Below are positions 1 through 9,379 of a DNA stretch of 64,000 bases, piece by piece. Position 1 is the stretch's first letter; every line of letters starts with the position of its first letter. Under the pieces are notes generated by a model, which was not told the DNA's origin, did not search any database, and saw only the letters and a list, made by a program, of their open reading frames with translations. Made by a program: the position numbers and the translations under genes. This stretch comes from Mycosarcoma maydis (taxonomy: Eukaryota > Basidiomycota > Ustilaginomycetes > Ustilaginales): contig NC_026495.1 in assembly GCF_000328475.2 (NCBI RefSeq), positions 1 through 64,000 on the forward strand. The letters run 5' to 3'.

Positions 1-379
1 AGCACATATGTCAGCCAAAGGCTGAAATGCGCAAAATACGCAAGCCAAGAGGACGTCGGCCCTTCCGCTCGTTCCATTTCCGTATGTGCACAGCCATAGC
101 AACACGAGCTGACTTTCCTCTACTCGTGACTGTCAAGTTGCCTTGTTTCCCTTGTTGATTACGCTGCGCAACAGTTGTGCGTAAAGTTAGTTCAATGAGG
201 CCCCCTTTCGTCTGTATAAGATCACTTGTGAGTGGCCATCGCGGCGCAGCCTTCGAGCAACTCCTTTCATTTCCTCGTTGGCGTCTTGCGTTTCCACCAC
301 CACCATCACCACCACCACCCTTCTCAGCCTCGAATTGGTTACACATTCCAGTCCTGTTCATCTTCACTCACCTTGCAGT
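1..379. other. Left-edge flank, no gene seen
   Basis: No convincing gene. The stretch is the 5' flank of the P-loop protein that begins at 380. A CAC-rich run (about 295-320) is the only simple sequence. Open frames upstream of 380 have no ATG start. Confidence 0.5.
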
Positions 380-1741
380 ATGACCAAGACGCGCGGCAAG
401 AAGAACGCCCACACCGGAAGCGTTCGAGGTAAAACACCTCCTGTTGAGCCTCAAGCCGTCTCAGCACCACCGCCCGTTGATCGCGAACAGCGGATCATTA
501 GCAATGAACCTTTTCATCCAGCGAACGATTCACCTCGCACCAAACAAGCCAAACAGTCGGTCAACAGGCTCAAGCAGCTTGACATATGGGATCCTCTAAC
601 ATCGGTCCACCGCAAGCTTTGCAGCCTGGACGATCCCGACTTTACCACAAACGCCACTACTTTTGTCGATCTCATTTTCAAAGCGCATGCAGAGTTGAAG
701 GACATCATACCTGAGTTCAAGAGTATCACAGACAAACCGCGCCTAGCCACGGTGGCTCGCAACGTTTACTCGAATCTTGCCGCGGAAATTGCCTCCTACA
801 GTGATGTGGACAAGGCACTGTCACTTGTGCTTGTTCACGTTGCACGTACCTTGCCGGCCCCTAAGCTAAGCCAAGAAGATATCGAAGACAACGCTCATAC
901 CTCAGCCCAATTTGGCTGTGCCTATTACGGTAATACGCCAGACCGCTTCCTCGAGTCTGTCACTGAACACGATCGGAAGTTCAACGAGCTTGATCCAAGC
1001 AAAGGTAAAATTTATCTTCGAGGCACTTCAATCGTCCAGTCAAGCGGCACCGGCAAGTCGCGCATGGTCTATGAATGTCGACATCGAACTCCTCTTCTCT
1101 ATGTCTGCGTCCGACCAACTACCGCCGATGGATTGGCCATGAAAGGCTATCCCCTCGCTGATCGTGGTGTCCGTGCCTTTTTCGAAGAGGCTCAGAAGAC
1201 CCACAAGGATCTGTGTAACCTTCAGATTGCCTGTTTCCTCGGTGCTTGGTTCTCGGAGCTTGCTCAACGCCTCGCCAAACTGCCTACTCAGCAGCAAAAA
1301 CACGACTATCTGATGCAGCTCAACCGTCTCGATAACAATGCTGGTGAGAATCCTCAACGCATCGACTTTTTCCTAACCGTTTCCGAGCTTGCTTCCGACA
1401 CACTCGCCGATGCCGACAGAAGTCTGAACGATCGGGATGATGACCTCTTCGGCCATTACATTCGATCGCCGCTCCGTCGCCTCGAAAGCGAGATGAAAGC
1501 CATTATCACTCACATGAACTCGCTCAGCCCCCACCACACAGCCTCTGCCACGCTTCCCGTCCTGGTAGCGTTCGACGATTACGTGGAGCTCAACGTCGAT
1601 GGAGTGGATGAGGTCAATAATCCAGTCAAGAGTCTCCGCCGCGCATGGAACTACATCACTCGACTCCAATCTTGCGCCGGAACGCCAAATTTTTTTCTTT
1701 TACTGATCGGCACCAGCTTCGAAGCATCTCGACTCTTCTAG
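380..1741 (+). CDS. P-loop NTPase-like hypothetical protein, probably C-terminally truncated
   Basis: Encodes 453 residues from the first in-frame ATG (MTKTRGKKN). A basic, proline-rich N-terminus is followed by a Walker A-like motif, IVQSSGTGKSRMVYE, near residue 220, and later hydrophobic strands (LPVLVAFDDYVEL and NFFLLLIGTSFEASRLF). The pattern 'SSGxGKSR, then a strand ending in LGTS' recalls a large family of basidiomycete P-loop proteins of unknown function; this is recollection, not a search. In those proteins I expect several hundred more residues after the GTS strand, but here the frame stops at once. The following kilobase does not visibly continue it in any frame. It may therefore be a broken copy or may hold an intron I cannot see. 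Function is unknown; ATP or GTP binding is inferred from the motif alone. Confidence 0.6.
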   Translation: MTKTRGKKNAHTGSVRGKTPPVEPQAVSAPPPVDREQRIISNEPFHPANDSPRTKQAKQSVNRLKQLDIWDPLTSVHRKLCSLDDPDFTTNATTFVDLIFKAHAELKDIIPEFKSITDKPRLATVARNVYSNLAAEIASYSDVDKALSLVLVHVARTLPAPKLSQEDIEDNAHTSAQFGCAYYGNTPDRFLESVTEHDRKFNELDPSKGKIYLRGTSIVQSSGTGKSRMVYECRHRTPLLYVCVRPTTADGLAMKGYPLADRGVRAFFEEAQKTHKDLCNLQIACFLGAWFSELAQRLAKLPTQQQKHDYLMQLNRLDNNAGENPQRIDFFLTVSELASDTLADADRSLNDRDDDLFGHYIRSPLRRLESEMKAIITHMNSLSPHHTASATLPVLVAFDDYVELNVDGVDEVNNPVKSLRRAWNYITRLQSCAGTPNFFLLLIGTSFEASRLF

Positions 1742-2903
1742 GTCTCTCACAGTTTCTAGCTTTAGAGACCATGACCTACCTTTGTCAGCATCGGGTAGGA
1801 CGAGCTGCTTGCAGAACAGCGCGCGCACTCTCGCGCCTCAGAGGCTTCTGTGGACTGTCACATCATCCAGTGCGGAGCGCTCGTTCCGAGCGCAAGCTTG
1901 GCTGAAGCAACAGAACACGTAGCTGCTCACAATTCGATAAGCGCGGGGATAACTTGGATCAAAGCTAGCCCAGCTTTGGCTCTTATTTCTCCTTACAAAC
2001 CATGACCTCACTCGCCGGTCGTCATCACGACTCGGTTTTTCTCGCCCTCCCGTCTCATGCGGTTCTTTGTTTTTTGTACGCCTAGTCATTACTTGCGGTC
2101 TCTTGCACGCTCGGCTCACATGCGACGCTCGACCAACGATGGTCCTAGGGCCTCGGCTGCGAGCGAGTCGCTCGCTCGCTCAAGTATGGCTATCAAATGT
2201 TGCGTTCTTGATCGTTTCGTCCGATTGTTTCTTCTTTCGAGTGAAAATGGCGTGTGCAGTGGGGTTTTCACGTTGGGCTGGACCGGCTGAGTTGCTTCTA
2301 CTAACATATGGATGCCCGAGTCGTGAGTGAAGCTCACCTCGCTGTGCCTTGGACCGTGTGCCTGAGCACACAGTCTCGGTTGACTGGCTGTAGATCGAAA
2401 GTATTCACAGGGCATGAGATTGACTTGCACGCCAGCCTGCTTCAGAACACGGATGGATTGTCATTGACACTGCTCCCATGTAACGCTATGCTTATGCTTG
2501 ATTCGTAGGCGAGTTGCAAGGCGACACGCAAGCGAGCTTGGCATATGACAAGTAACTTACCTATATTTTGCTTGTCTGCCAAATTGGTTCATTTTGCGTC
2601 CTGTAACGCTACGTTAAGGTCAGGCTCAGCATTAGAGTCTGTGTCAAGGCATGTCGGTTGGTGACTGGCTGCAAATCCGAAATCGGTCAACACCTTGTCT
2701 CGGTGCTCTTTCAAGACTTTTTTCATGCCTCCGGTCATGATCTACTCGCACGCATCAAAGGTGTCGGTCGGAACATGTTTGCTGTAATCCCGACTTCGGC
2801 TCGTTCTCAAGGCTGAGATCGTCGCAGTCGGCATTCTACCGAATCACACGAAATACCTTGGAGTAGAGTCACTGAGTATGTTGGATCAAGGTAGAACGTG
2901 GAT
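1742..2903. other. Intergenic, possible gene remnant
   Basis: About 1.16 kb with only short frames. It follows the abrupt stop of the P-loop gene and could hold its decayed 3' part, but I found no readable motif. Unlike most intergenic DNA here, it is poor in the TCACGATT word. Confidence 0.4.
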
Positions 2904-4781
2904 TCAATGCTCACAGAAATTGTATGTGTCTGTAGCGTTTGCAGTGGCTTGTTCTCTCTGTGTGCGTTCGTCCATGAGTTGCAGGCGGATCGCCTTGGCC
3001 TCGTCGAACGTCATGAGAGCTCTGTCGTTTAGTGCGGGGTGAACGTCTTGTGCCGACCTTTCGAGCCACCAACTCTCTTGCTGCGGTGGGACAATCGAGG
3101 TGCTTGGGAGCGGATAATTGGGATCGACGAGCCAAAGCACGAGAAAGCGGCGATGACCCGGTTTTGACTTGTCGATCAGCTCAAACGGTTCGACGCGGTG
3201 TTGCAAAGTGTTTGGGAAGGCAAGCAGCCGTCCACGCCGAGTAGCGATACTGCCGAGCTCCTGGAGCTTGATTTCTTCGCGAAGCGACGACGTGCCAAAG
3301 ATGACGCAGAGCGGAGCATGATCATCTTGCTCGTACGGCATGTCGACCTCGTCCAGATCGGCGTTCTGACGCAACGAGATGCGCGCTTCGCTCACATTCT
3401 CAACGTCGTAGTAGAGAATGCTCGTGGCAACAATGTGCTCATTCATCATGCCTTCCACGTGCCAGCTTCCGCCTGCATACTTGGGTTGCTCTGGTGTAAG
3501 TTCGATGCTGGCCAGCTTGACGATCACTTGCAGACCACGATCGCGATACTCGTGTTCGAGCCGGACGTGGCGCTCCGGATCGGGAGCGTTCCAGCGCTCG
3601 CCCAAGTCGAGCTGCTCAGAGCCATCCACTCGAGAGCGCCAGTGACGGTAGTCGTCCTCGTCTCCGGGCTCAGGATGCAAGATACGTCGCGTGCGGTTGA
3701 ATTTTTCGTGTGCGGACCAGACGAGGCTCGACGTTTCGTGCAAAGAATCTTGCAACGAGAATGGACCTTGGATCTCGACCAACTCTGGATTGTCGGGCTC
3801 GCCAAAGAATTCGTTCAGTCGGGCGACGAGCTCAGGGGCGAGATCTTCGTCATTGGTGTCGTACGGAATTTCTTCGATCCAAGACGGAGGCTCTGCAGGT
3901 TGCCAGTCCGCTCCACCTTCGCATTGGATGCGTAGAGGAGCCTGGTTCGTAGTGGCGCGAACGAGCACCTGATTCCAAGGTTCGATCGACAGAGATATCG
4001 CCTGTTCGATCAGTGCATAGAGCCGACGATTCTTGGTAGGCTCTAGATTGTTGATGTAGGAGCGAATCACTACATCGGTACCAGCATCGCCTTTAAAGCC
4101 AACGTCACACGGAAGCCACTGGAAACGAAAAGAGTACATCTCTGCTGGATCCGCATCGTACCTGTTCGGTGGTGGCTCGGGTCTAGTCTGATCGGGAAAG
4201 CAAATTCCTGTGTCGCTCTTGAACCAATTGTCAAGATCGACGCTGCCCTGTGCAAGGTAGCGTGTGCGACCATAGACAAGAGGGTAGAGAGACGGGTGGA
4301 CGAGGTTGAGCACTTGGTCGTTGGAGCGTGGATGCCAGTCTTTTGGCTCGCGTTCCAAGAGCGGCTTGACGGCGTCCTTCAAGTTGGTCAGCAGGTCGCT
4401 TGTCAAGACAAGGTCGGATTTCACGCAAGCACTGTGAGAGTCGAATGTGCGGATGAGCCCGGTGCGCTCAAACGCTTTGGCCTTATCACGCAGCTCGAAT
4501 ATGCACCAATCGAAAGCCTGAGAGGACATGACGGGTGTCTGCTCGAGCGCTTCGTTTCGCCATTTGGCTACAATGTGCGCATCGTTGACCTTGCGATGCC
4601 AGTCCGGCTTGTCGGTAAGCGCGTCCATGATTCTGAGCATCGCCACTTCGCGCATCGTAAGCCGAGGTGGATACCACGTTGGCTGCACAGCCGTGCGGAA
4701 ACAACTGTAGTCGCTGTTAAGCTGGTGCAGCTGAATGCCATTGCCGAGCACCTTGACCCTGGCCTCGTCCGTTGAAGCCAT
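2904..4781 (-). CDS. DUF4246 family protein, putative 2-oxoglutarate/Fe(II)-type oxygenase
   Basis: Encodes 625 residues. The start at 4781 (MASTDEARVKV) is the first in-frame ATG; the frame extends upstream only through a GTG. The N-terminal part has the DUF4246 look: a tryptophan and proline-rich entry (PTWYPPRLTMREVAMLRIMD), then LVHPSLYPLVYGRTRYL. The C-terminal third carries a possible iron triad: His and Glu in SWHVEGMMNEHIVATS, a distal His in FPNTLQHRVEPFEL, and an Arg in HRRFLVLWLVDPN for the co-substrate. These spacings resemble a double-stranded beta-helix dioxygenase. Substrate is unknown. The length fits fungal members. It is divergently oriented from the RRP17/NOP8 locus. Family assignment is fairly sure; catalytic role is inferred. 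Confidence 0.8.
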   Translation of the reverse strand: MASTDEARVKVLGNGIQLHQLNSDYSCFRTAVQPTWYPPRLTMREVAMLRIMDALTDKPDWHRKVNDAHIVAKWRNEALEQTPVMSSQAFDWCIFELRDKAKAFERTGLIRTFDSHSACVKSDLVLTSDLLTNLKDAVKPLLEREPKDWHPRSNDQVLNLVHPSLYPLVYGRTRYLAQGSVDLDNWFKSDTGICFPDQTRPEPPPNRYDADPAEMYSFRFQWLPCDVGFKGDAGTDVVIRSYINNLEPTKNRRLYALIEQAISLSIEPWNQVLVRATTNQAPLRIQCEGGADWQPAEPPSWIEEIPYDTNDEDLAPELVARLNEFFGEPDNPELVEIQGPFSLQDSLHETSSLVWSAHEKFNRTRRILHPEPGDEDDYRHWRSRVDGSEQLDLGERWNAPDPERHVRLEHEYRDRGLQVIVKLASIELTPEQPKYAGGSWHVEGMMNEHIVATSILYYDVENVSEARISLRQNADLDEVDMPYEQDDHAPLCVIFGTSSLREEIKLQELGSIATRRGRLLAFPNTLQHRVEPFELIDKSKPGHRRFLVLWLVDPNYPLPSTSIVPPQQESWWLERSAQDVHPALNDRALMTFDEAKAIRLQLMDERTQREQATANATDTYNFCEH

Positions 4782-4855
4782 TGTTGCGACAGAGACACTC
4801 GTGATGGATGAGTGATGAGCAAGTCGAGCGCTAGCAAACACCACCTTGCTGAGTA

Positions 4856-4863
4856 GTTATATG
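4856..4863 (-). promoter_or_regulatory. TATA-like element upstream of the DUF4246 gene
   Basis: Read on the minus strand the sequence is CATATAAC, about 75 bases before the ATG at 4781. It is the best AT-rich box close to the start in an otherwise GC-balanced flank. Assignment rests on position and composition only. Confidence 0.3.
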
Positions 4864-5287
4864 TGTTTCCTGCACGCCACCGTGTTTGGCAAGCAACAAG
4901 CGTCAAGGTGCACAAGCACCGAGGCTTTGTGGTTTCACGTGGCCCAACGTTGATCGTCGCAGAGCGTTGGTCAAGCTGAGCCTTTCCTGCACGCTCGCGT
5001 TTCGGCTTTGCGTTTCGTGCAAGCCGTACTTTGAAGCCTAACCGCTGTACCCAGAGGAGGTCCAGACAACCAATCCCGAATCGGACTTGGCTTGTAATCT
5101 TCAACTGCCGTGACTCTAACTCTTGCAACGAATCTGAAAGAAGCGAGAAACGCCAAGACCACTTTGCATGCACTGCTCACTGCAGCCACGAGTCTTGAGT
5201 TAGAATTGCGCCCACGTCGACCATCGTGCAGGTGCGACCGATGCGTGACGGTGCGTCGTGCTCGGAAACGTGAAAACGACGACCCCA

Positions 5288-5322
5288 CATTCACCATTCA
5301 CCATTCACCATTCACCATTCGT
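5288..5322. repeat. CATTCAC heptamer tandem repeat
   Basis: Four exact copies of CATTCAC and a fifth that turns into CATTCGTGAA. The unit is a relative of the dispersed TCACGATT word and lies about 370 bases before the RRP17 start. Confidence 0.9.
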
Positions 5323-5687
5323 GAACCGAAACTCGTGACTTGGGATGGGACGAACACTTCGGCCTGACATTTTCTTCCAAGAAACACTCGTGACTGAAAC
5401 TCGTGAAATCCAATCACAAATCCGGAAATCGGACAAGAGCCATTCACGATTCTTGATTCGTGATTATGATTGTGATTTCGTGACTGTCTTGAAAATTTTG
5501 GAAAAAAAAGAAAAAGAAAAAAAGAAAAAACCGAAAAAGCGTTCGTTCTGTCGTGCGTGTTCGTTCTGCCAAGAAAGAAGATTTGGTGATCTTCTGGCTT
5601 TGGTTCAGGACCACGACCACGACCACGACCAGCTCCTATCTCGCTCGGGCATCTTCTACCGCCAACACAGTATACCGCGTTTCGACC

Positions 5688-6417
5688 ATGGCGCAGAAAG
5701 GAAGAGGAAAGGGCAAGGGTCCCGAGCTTGTATTCGATGACAAGGCACGAGCCGAGTATCTGACTGGATTCCGTAAACGTAAGCAAGAACGAAAGCAGGC
5801 CGGCAGAGACTACCTCGCAAAAAAGGCCAAGGAAGAGCAACTGGCTACGCGCAAGGAGCTTCGCGAGGCTCGCAAGCAAAAGGCTGCCGAAAATGTGCGA
5901 GAGCAAAGAAAGGCTTTCGGTCTCGAGGCCGAGGGAGAGTCGGATCTTGACGGCGCCGCAGGTTTGGATGACGATCAAGAGATCGACGAGGACGACGAGG
6001 ATGCTGTTCCACCGATTCAACAGCAAGAGTACGATTCGGATCAACATCACACCCATGTTGTCGTCGAGTCCTTCGATCCAGAGCAAGAGGCGTTCGAAAA
6101 GGCAACTGCGGCCGCATCCACTCCAGCAAAACCAAAAGCAAATGGTGCGTCTGCCACTGCACCCTCCAAAGTAGAGGTTCTTCCACCTTCCTCCCGCCGC
6201 GTCAACAAAGCTAAGGCCAATGCGAGTCTCTCTCCCCTCCTCTCGCAACCTTGCACTCGTCCCATGATCAACACGCTGACAACGTCTTCTCCCCTTTTCA
6301 TTCGACCAACAACAGGCCAAGGCAAAGAAACGAGTGATCCACACCAAGAAGAAAATGTCGCGCAGAAAAGACTCCACATCTCGGGGCTCACAGCCTCGTT
6401 CTCGCAAGAGGATCTAG
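5688..6417 (+). CDS. RRP17: RRP17/NOL12-like rRNA-processing protein (spliced reading)
   Basis: Predicted join 5688..6221,6316..6417, 211 residues. The N-terminal 65 residues match the Nop25/Rrp17 family: ELVFDDKARAEYLTGFRKRK, then a long charged helix rich in RKE (residues about 25-80). Family members are nucleolar 5'-3' exonucleases or RNA-binding factors for 5.8S/25S rRNA 5' ends. The unspliced frame runs on into NOP8. Removing 6222-6315 instead joins to AKAKKRVIHTKKKMSRR and a stop at 6415-6417, a basic tail typical of nucleolar proteins. Acceptor support is good (CTGAC at about 6275, pyrimidine tract, CAG at 6313-6315). The donor is weak: GCGAGT (GC-AG) at 6222, or GTCAAC at 6201; both keep the same phase. 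The family call is firm; the splice is a hypothesis. Confidence 0.6.
6222..6315 (+). other. Candidate alternative intron, GC-AG type, in the RRP17/NOP8 locus
   Basis: Length 94, not a multiple of three. The donor AAT|GCGAGT is non-canonical, but positions +3 to +6 fit U1. The branch site is ACGCTGACAA near 6270-6280 and the acceptor is CAACAACAG. Retention keeps the NOP8 frame open; removal switches frame and stops at 6417. An alternative donor at 6201 (GTCAAC) would give a 115-base intron with the same phase. Confidence 0.45.
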
Positions 6418-8912
6418 TGCGTCGCTTTTCCACCTTTGGCACCGTAGTCGCTCTTGATGGTCTTGGCAAGCGTGATGCTGTGGGACAGTTGCAACCGTAC
6501 GCATACCTGACCTTGCGAGCACCAGCGCAACAGATCCACCGCTGCATCAACCTATTGTCCGGATCCGTATGGAAAGGTGCCACTCTGCGCATCGGAGAAG
6601 CCAAGCCCGACTACCAACAACGTATCCTGCTCGAAAATCAAAAGCGTCGGCAAGAACAGGAGGAAAACCGAAAAAACCCCAAGAAAACCAAACGCCTACC
6701 ACCAGGGATGGGCTTCGAGAGCTCGCATATGGATCCGGTCGATGAAAAACTTGTTGAGAACGGGCTGGCTTGGGGTTGGAAGCGTACGCCCGCAGGACAC
6801 CTCGTTCGTCCACTGCGTATGCGACCTACCCACCCACTACCTAAACCATCTCGCCTATCCACGCTGTCAAGAGCCAACGTCACCGACGCCACCGATGCCA
6901 CCCAAAGCGATCAGGATGAGCAACAACAAGCCGCGTCCAGCAGACGTGCGCGTGTCAATCCTCGCCCTCCGACCAAAGCACACCGAATCACGATCGACCC
7001 CACCCGATACGGCTCTATCCATCTTTCCGGTCCGCTGCTCGAATCGCTTGCCGCTGAGACGCGCTCGTCTTCCGACGCTTTCGACGCTTCTTCGCTCGGT
7101 CCAGGCGAATGGCACTGCGAAGAGATCCATTACGACGATGCAGCTCAAGCGAGCGACCAAGTTGATCATCGATTGGTCCGATGGCAATACACTGCAAAAA
7201 ATGGTAAAGTGTTGCACGAGGAATTCACCAAGATCCCAGTTCGAATTGTGCACAGGCAGTCGGCCATTTCAGCTACCCTTCAAGACGCAGAGGATGTCAT
7301 GGCGCAGCTCGATTTTGATAAATTCTCGGACGCTGCCAGCGACGATGATCTCTTTGCCGGGTTCGCTTCTTCGATCACCCCAGCGAAGCAGCACTTCGAG
7401 CCAGAGGCATCTTCGAGCACTGAAGCGAGAAAAGTCAACGACGCTGTCGACACGACCGATATCGACGATCTGTTCGCCGACCTTGCCTCGTCGATTGTCC
7501 CTGCAACCAACGTTAACGATCTGTTTTCAGACTTGCCCTCGATCGCCACATCTGTGCCGCCAACCAATCGCGTCAAGGTCGACACTGTGGCCGCTTCGAC
7601 ACGGACGTCGTCCGAGAAAATTCAAGGATCGTTCGTTCCTGGTTTGGACCCAGAAGAAGATGACCCTGCCAACTTTTCAGACGGGTACGACGAGGCGGCT
7701 GCAGGAGCACTTTCAAGCCACATCAAGCAGATCGACGCGCAAGAAGAGCGACAAAAGACGCTCGCGCTATTGGGCGAGATGTTTGGGTCCGGTTTCGATG
7801 ACGGCACGTACAACGCAAGTGTGGATCAAGTGGGGCAGGAAGAAGCACCCGAGTCGTCGTGCAAATCAGCGAAGTCCAGCTCCGATTCGGATAGCGATTC
7901 TGAAGATGCAGAGCAGAGCACTTCGCCTGGCTCGAGCTCGAGCTCGAGCTCAGCCAGCGAGGTGGGTGACGTAGAAATGGTTGTTGAAGCCGAGAATCCT
8001 GAGGCTGAAGCGGTCGAAGCAGAGGCAGATAGCGAGGACGAGCAAGAAAATTTCATGGCCGACGAGCCTAGCAGCGCGGTCGCGATCCAAGTCAGTAGCG
8101 CGCCTCTAGACGCAAAGTCTCGTCGTGCAGCTTTGCTTCTGTCACCTTCAAAGGTTACAAATGGCGAGTCGAGCGAGGCGACTGGGAGCTTTGTGCCCAT
8201 AGCGCGTTTCGACCCTGGCACGCGTAGCACTGTCGACCGCGACGTTGATGCCGGTATCGGCCCCGTAGCGCCGCAAGCAACACGAGCTCGATCGCTGTCT
8301 TTGCCGCAACCAAGCAACACCGTGTCAGCGGCGCCACACGTGGAGCAAGGAACGCACGTGTCCATGTCGACGTTGAAGGAAATGTTCAAGCCGCAAGATC
8401 GACCGTCTGCGTCTGCGGTCACCACTGGGTTTAGCGTGGGTCTCGGTGTAAATGCCAATGATGCGCGCGCTGATGGTGGGCAAGGCTTTTCGCTGATGGA
8501 CTCGCTCGGATTCGAGTTCGAGCTAGAAGAAGAGCAAGAGCAGGAGCCTCGGTCTGAGCTGTATGCTACTGCTTCTCTCTGGTCGAATTCCGGTTCCTCG
8601 CGATTCCAACCCACGGCAACAGCCACCGCATTGTCGGTCGAACAATCAGAGCAACCCAAGAAGCTTGCGCCGTTCTTCCCATCATCCTCCACCGCATCCT
8701 GGAACGGCACAGATGGCCAAGCATCCGTCCAGCGCTGGTTCAAGCCAAGATCGCACCACCAAAAGCAAGCCGACTGGACCAAGTACAAAGAATCCCTAAC
8801 GCGGGTCGTCAAGAAACGTCACAGAGAGGCCGCGCGAAAACACAAGCGCAACTTTACCACCATCTCGCACCAGCACAATGCTTCACTCACATCAAAGTTG
8901 ACCCCACCATGA
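6264..8912 (+). CDS. NOP8: NOP8/NOL8-like nucleolar RRM protein (the same frame is open from the RRP17 start at 5688)
   Basis: The frame is open from 5688 to 8912 (1,074 residues as a fusion with the RRP17 domain). If translated alone, the nearest ATG is 6264 (882 residues), inside the candidate intron. An RRM begins at about 6366 with KRLHISGLTASFSQEDLVRR, contains PYAYLTL, and ends in WKGATLRIGEAKPDY, which is diagnostic for NOP8/NOL8. Downstream are a lysine-rich helix, WGWKRTPAGHLVRPLRMRP, and long acidic, serine-rich regions (SSSSSSASEVGDVEMVVEAE). The C-terminus is basic (VVKKRHREAARKHKRNF). Yeast Nop8 acts in 60S subunit assembly with Nip7. NOP8 identity is firm; which start or isoform is used is unknown. 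Confidence 0.8.
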   Translation: MINTLTTSSPLFIRPTTGQGKETSDPHQEENVAQKRLHISGLTASFSQEDLVRRFSTFGTVVALDGLGKRDAVGQLQPYAYLTLRAPAQQIHRCINLLSGSVWKGATLRIGEAKPDYQQRILLENQKRRQEQEENRKNPKKTKRLPPGMGFESSHMDPVDEKLVENGLAWGWKRTPAGHLVRPLRMRPTHPLPKPSRLSTLSRANVTDATDATQSDQDEQQQAASSRRARVNPRPPTKAHRITIDPTRYGSIHLSGPLLESLAAETRSSSDAFDASSLGPGEWHCEEIHYDDAAQASDQVDHRLVRWQYTAKNGKVLHEEFTKIPVRIVHRQSAISATLQDAEDVMAQLDFDKFSDAASDDDLFAGFASSITPAKQHFEPEASSSTEARKVNDAVDTTDIDDLFADLASSIVPATNVNDLFSDLPSIATSVPPTNRVKVDTVAASTRTSSEKIQGSFVPGLDPEEDDPANFSDGYDEAAAGALSSHIKQIDAQEERQKTLALLGEMFGSGFDDGTYNASVDQVGQEEAPESSCKSAKSSSDSDSDSEDAEQSTSPGSSSSSSSASEVGDVEMVVEAENPEAEAVEAEADSEDEQENFMADEPSSAVAIQVSSAPLDAKSRRAALLLSPSKVTNGESSEATGSFVPIARFDPGTRSTVDRDVDAGIGPVAPQATRARSLSLPQPSNTVSAAPHVEQGTHVSMSTLKEMFKPQDRPSASAVTTGFSVGLGVNANDARADGGQGFSLMDSLGFEFELEEEQEQEPRSELYATASLWSNSGSSRFQPTATATALSVEQSEQPKKLAPFFPSSSTASWNGTDGQASVQRWFKPRSHHQKQADWTKYKESLTRVVKKRHREAARKHKRNFTTISHQHNASLTSKLTPP

Positions 8913-9379
8913 GCAGCGTCTGACCCGCACGCGCCTGCGCAATACACATGCCGTACACCAACACCGTCGTGTGAGCATCCTCGAGATCGTAATGCTCATA
9001 CCGTGATTGTCGTCCAGAGCGGTAAGCAATCCGAGGCTGACTGAGAGCGCAAGTGGAATAAGATTCAATGTGGGTTCGTGGAATTGTAAAGGACGAAGAT
9101 GAGGTTCGGAAGCATGCAGCCACAGAGTGGAGCAAAGTGGATTTTAACAATGTGAATGCATAGACTTTGAAAGAGAAGCGTGAAGAAGATTGAGAGATAT
9201 GAAAATGAAATGCTCGTTGCATGCAGAATGCTTGCGATAGCTTTCTTGAGACCGGCTCAGAAAGCTTTGAGGCAGACCAGCTGCATTCTAAGGGCCAAGC
9301 CGTTTTACCAGGTTCAAGCAGATCCAGTCTGCAAAGGTAAAAGGGCGACTGGGCGGCTGGGCGGATCTTTTGCGGACGA
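8913..9379. other. Convergent intergenic region
   Basis: Space between the 3' ends of NOP8 and the LPMO gene. Nothing beyond presumed 3' UTRs was seen. Confidence 0.5.

Larger units (their letters stand above)
4782..5687. other. Divergent intergenic region between the DUF4246 gene and RRP17/NOP8
   Basis: Shared upstream region of two divergent genes. It holds a tandem heptamer (5288-5322), scattered TCACGATT-type words (5445-5470) and a purine run of A and G at about 5500-5530. No gene was recognised. Confidence 0.5.

Noticed and set aside
5298..6407. Minus-strand frame of 369 codons opposite RRP17
   Set aside because: Shadow of the plus-strand gene; composition is biased and it has no domain.
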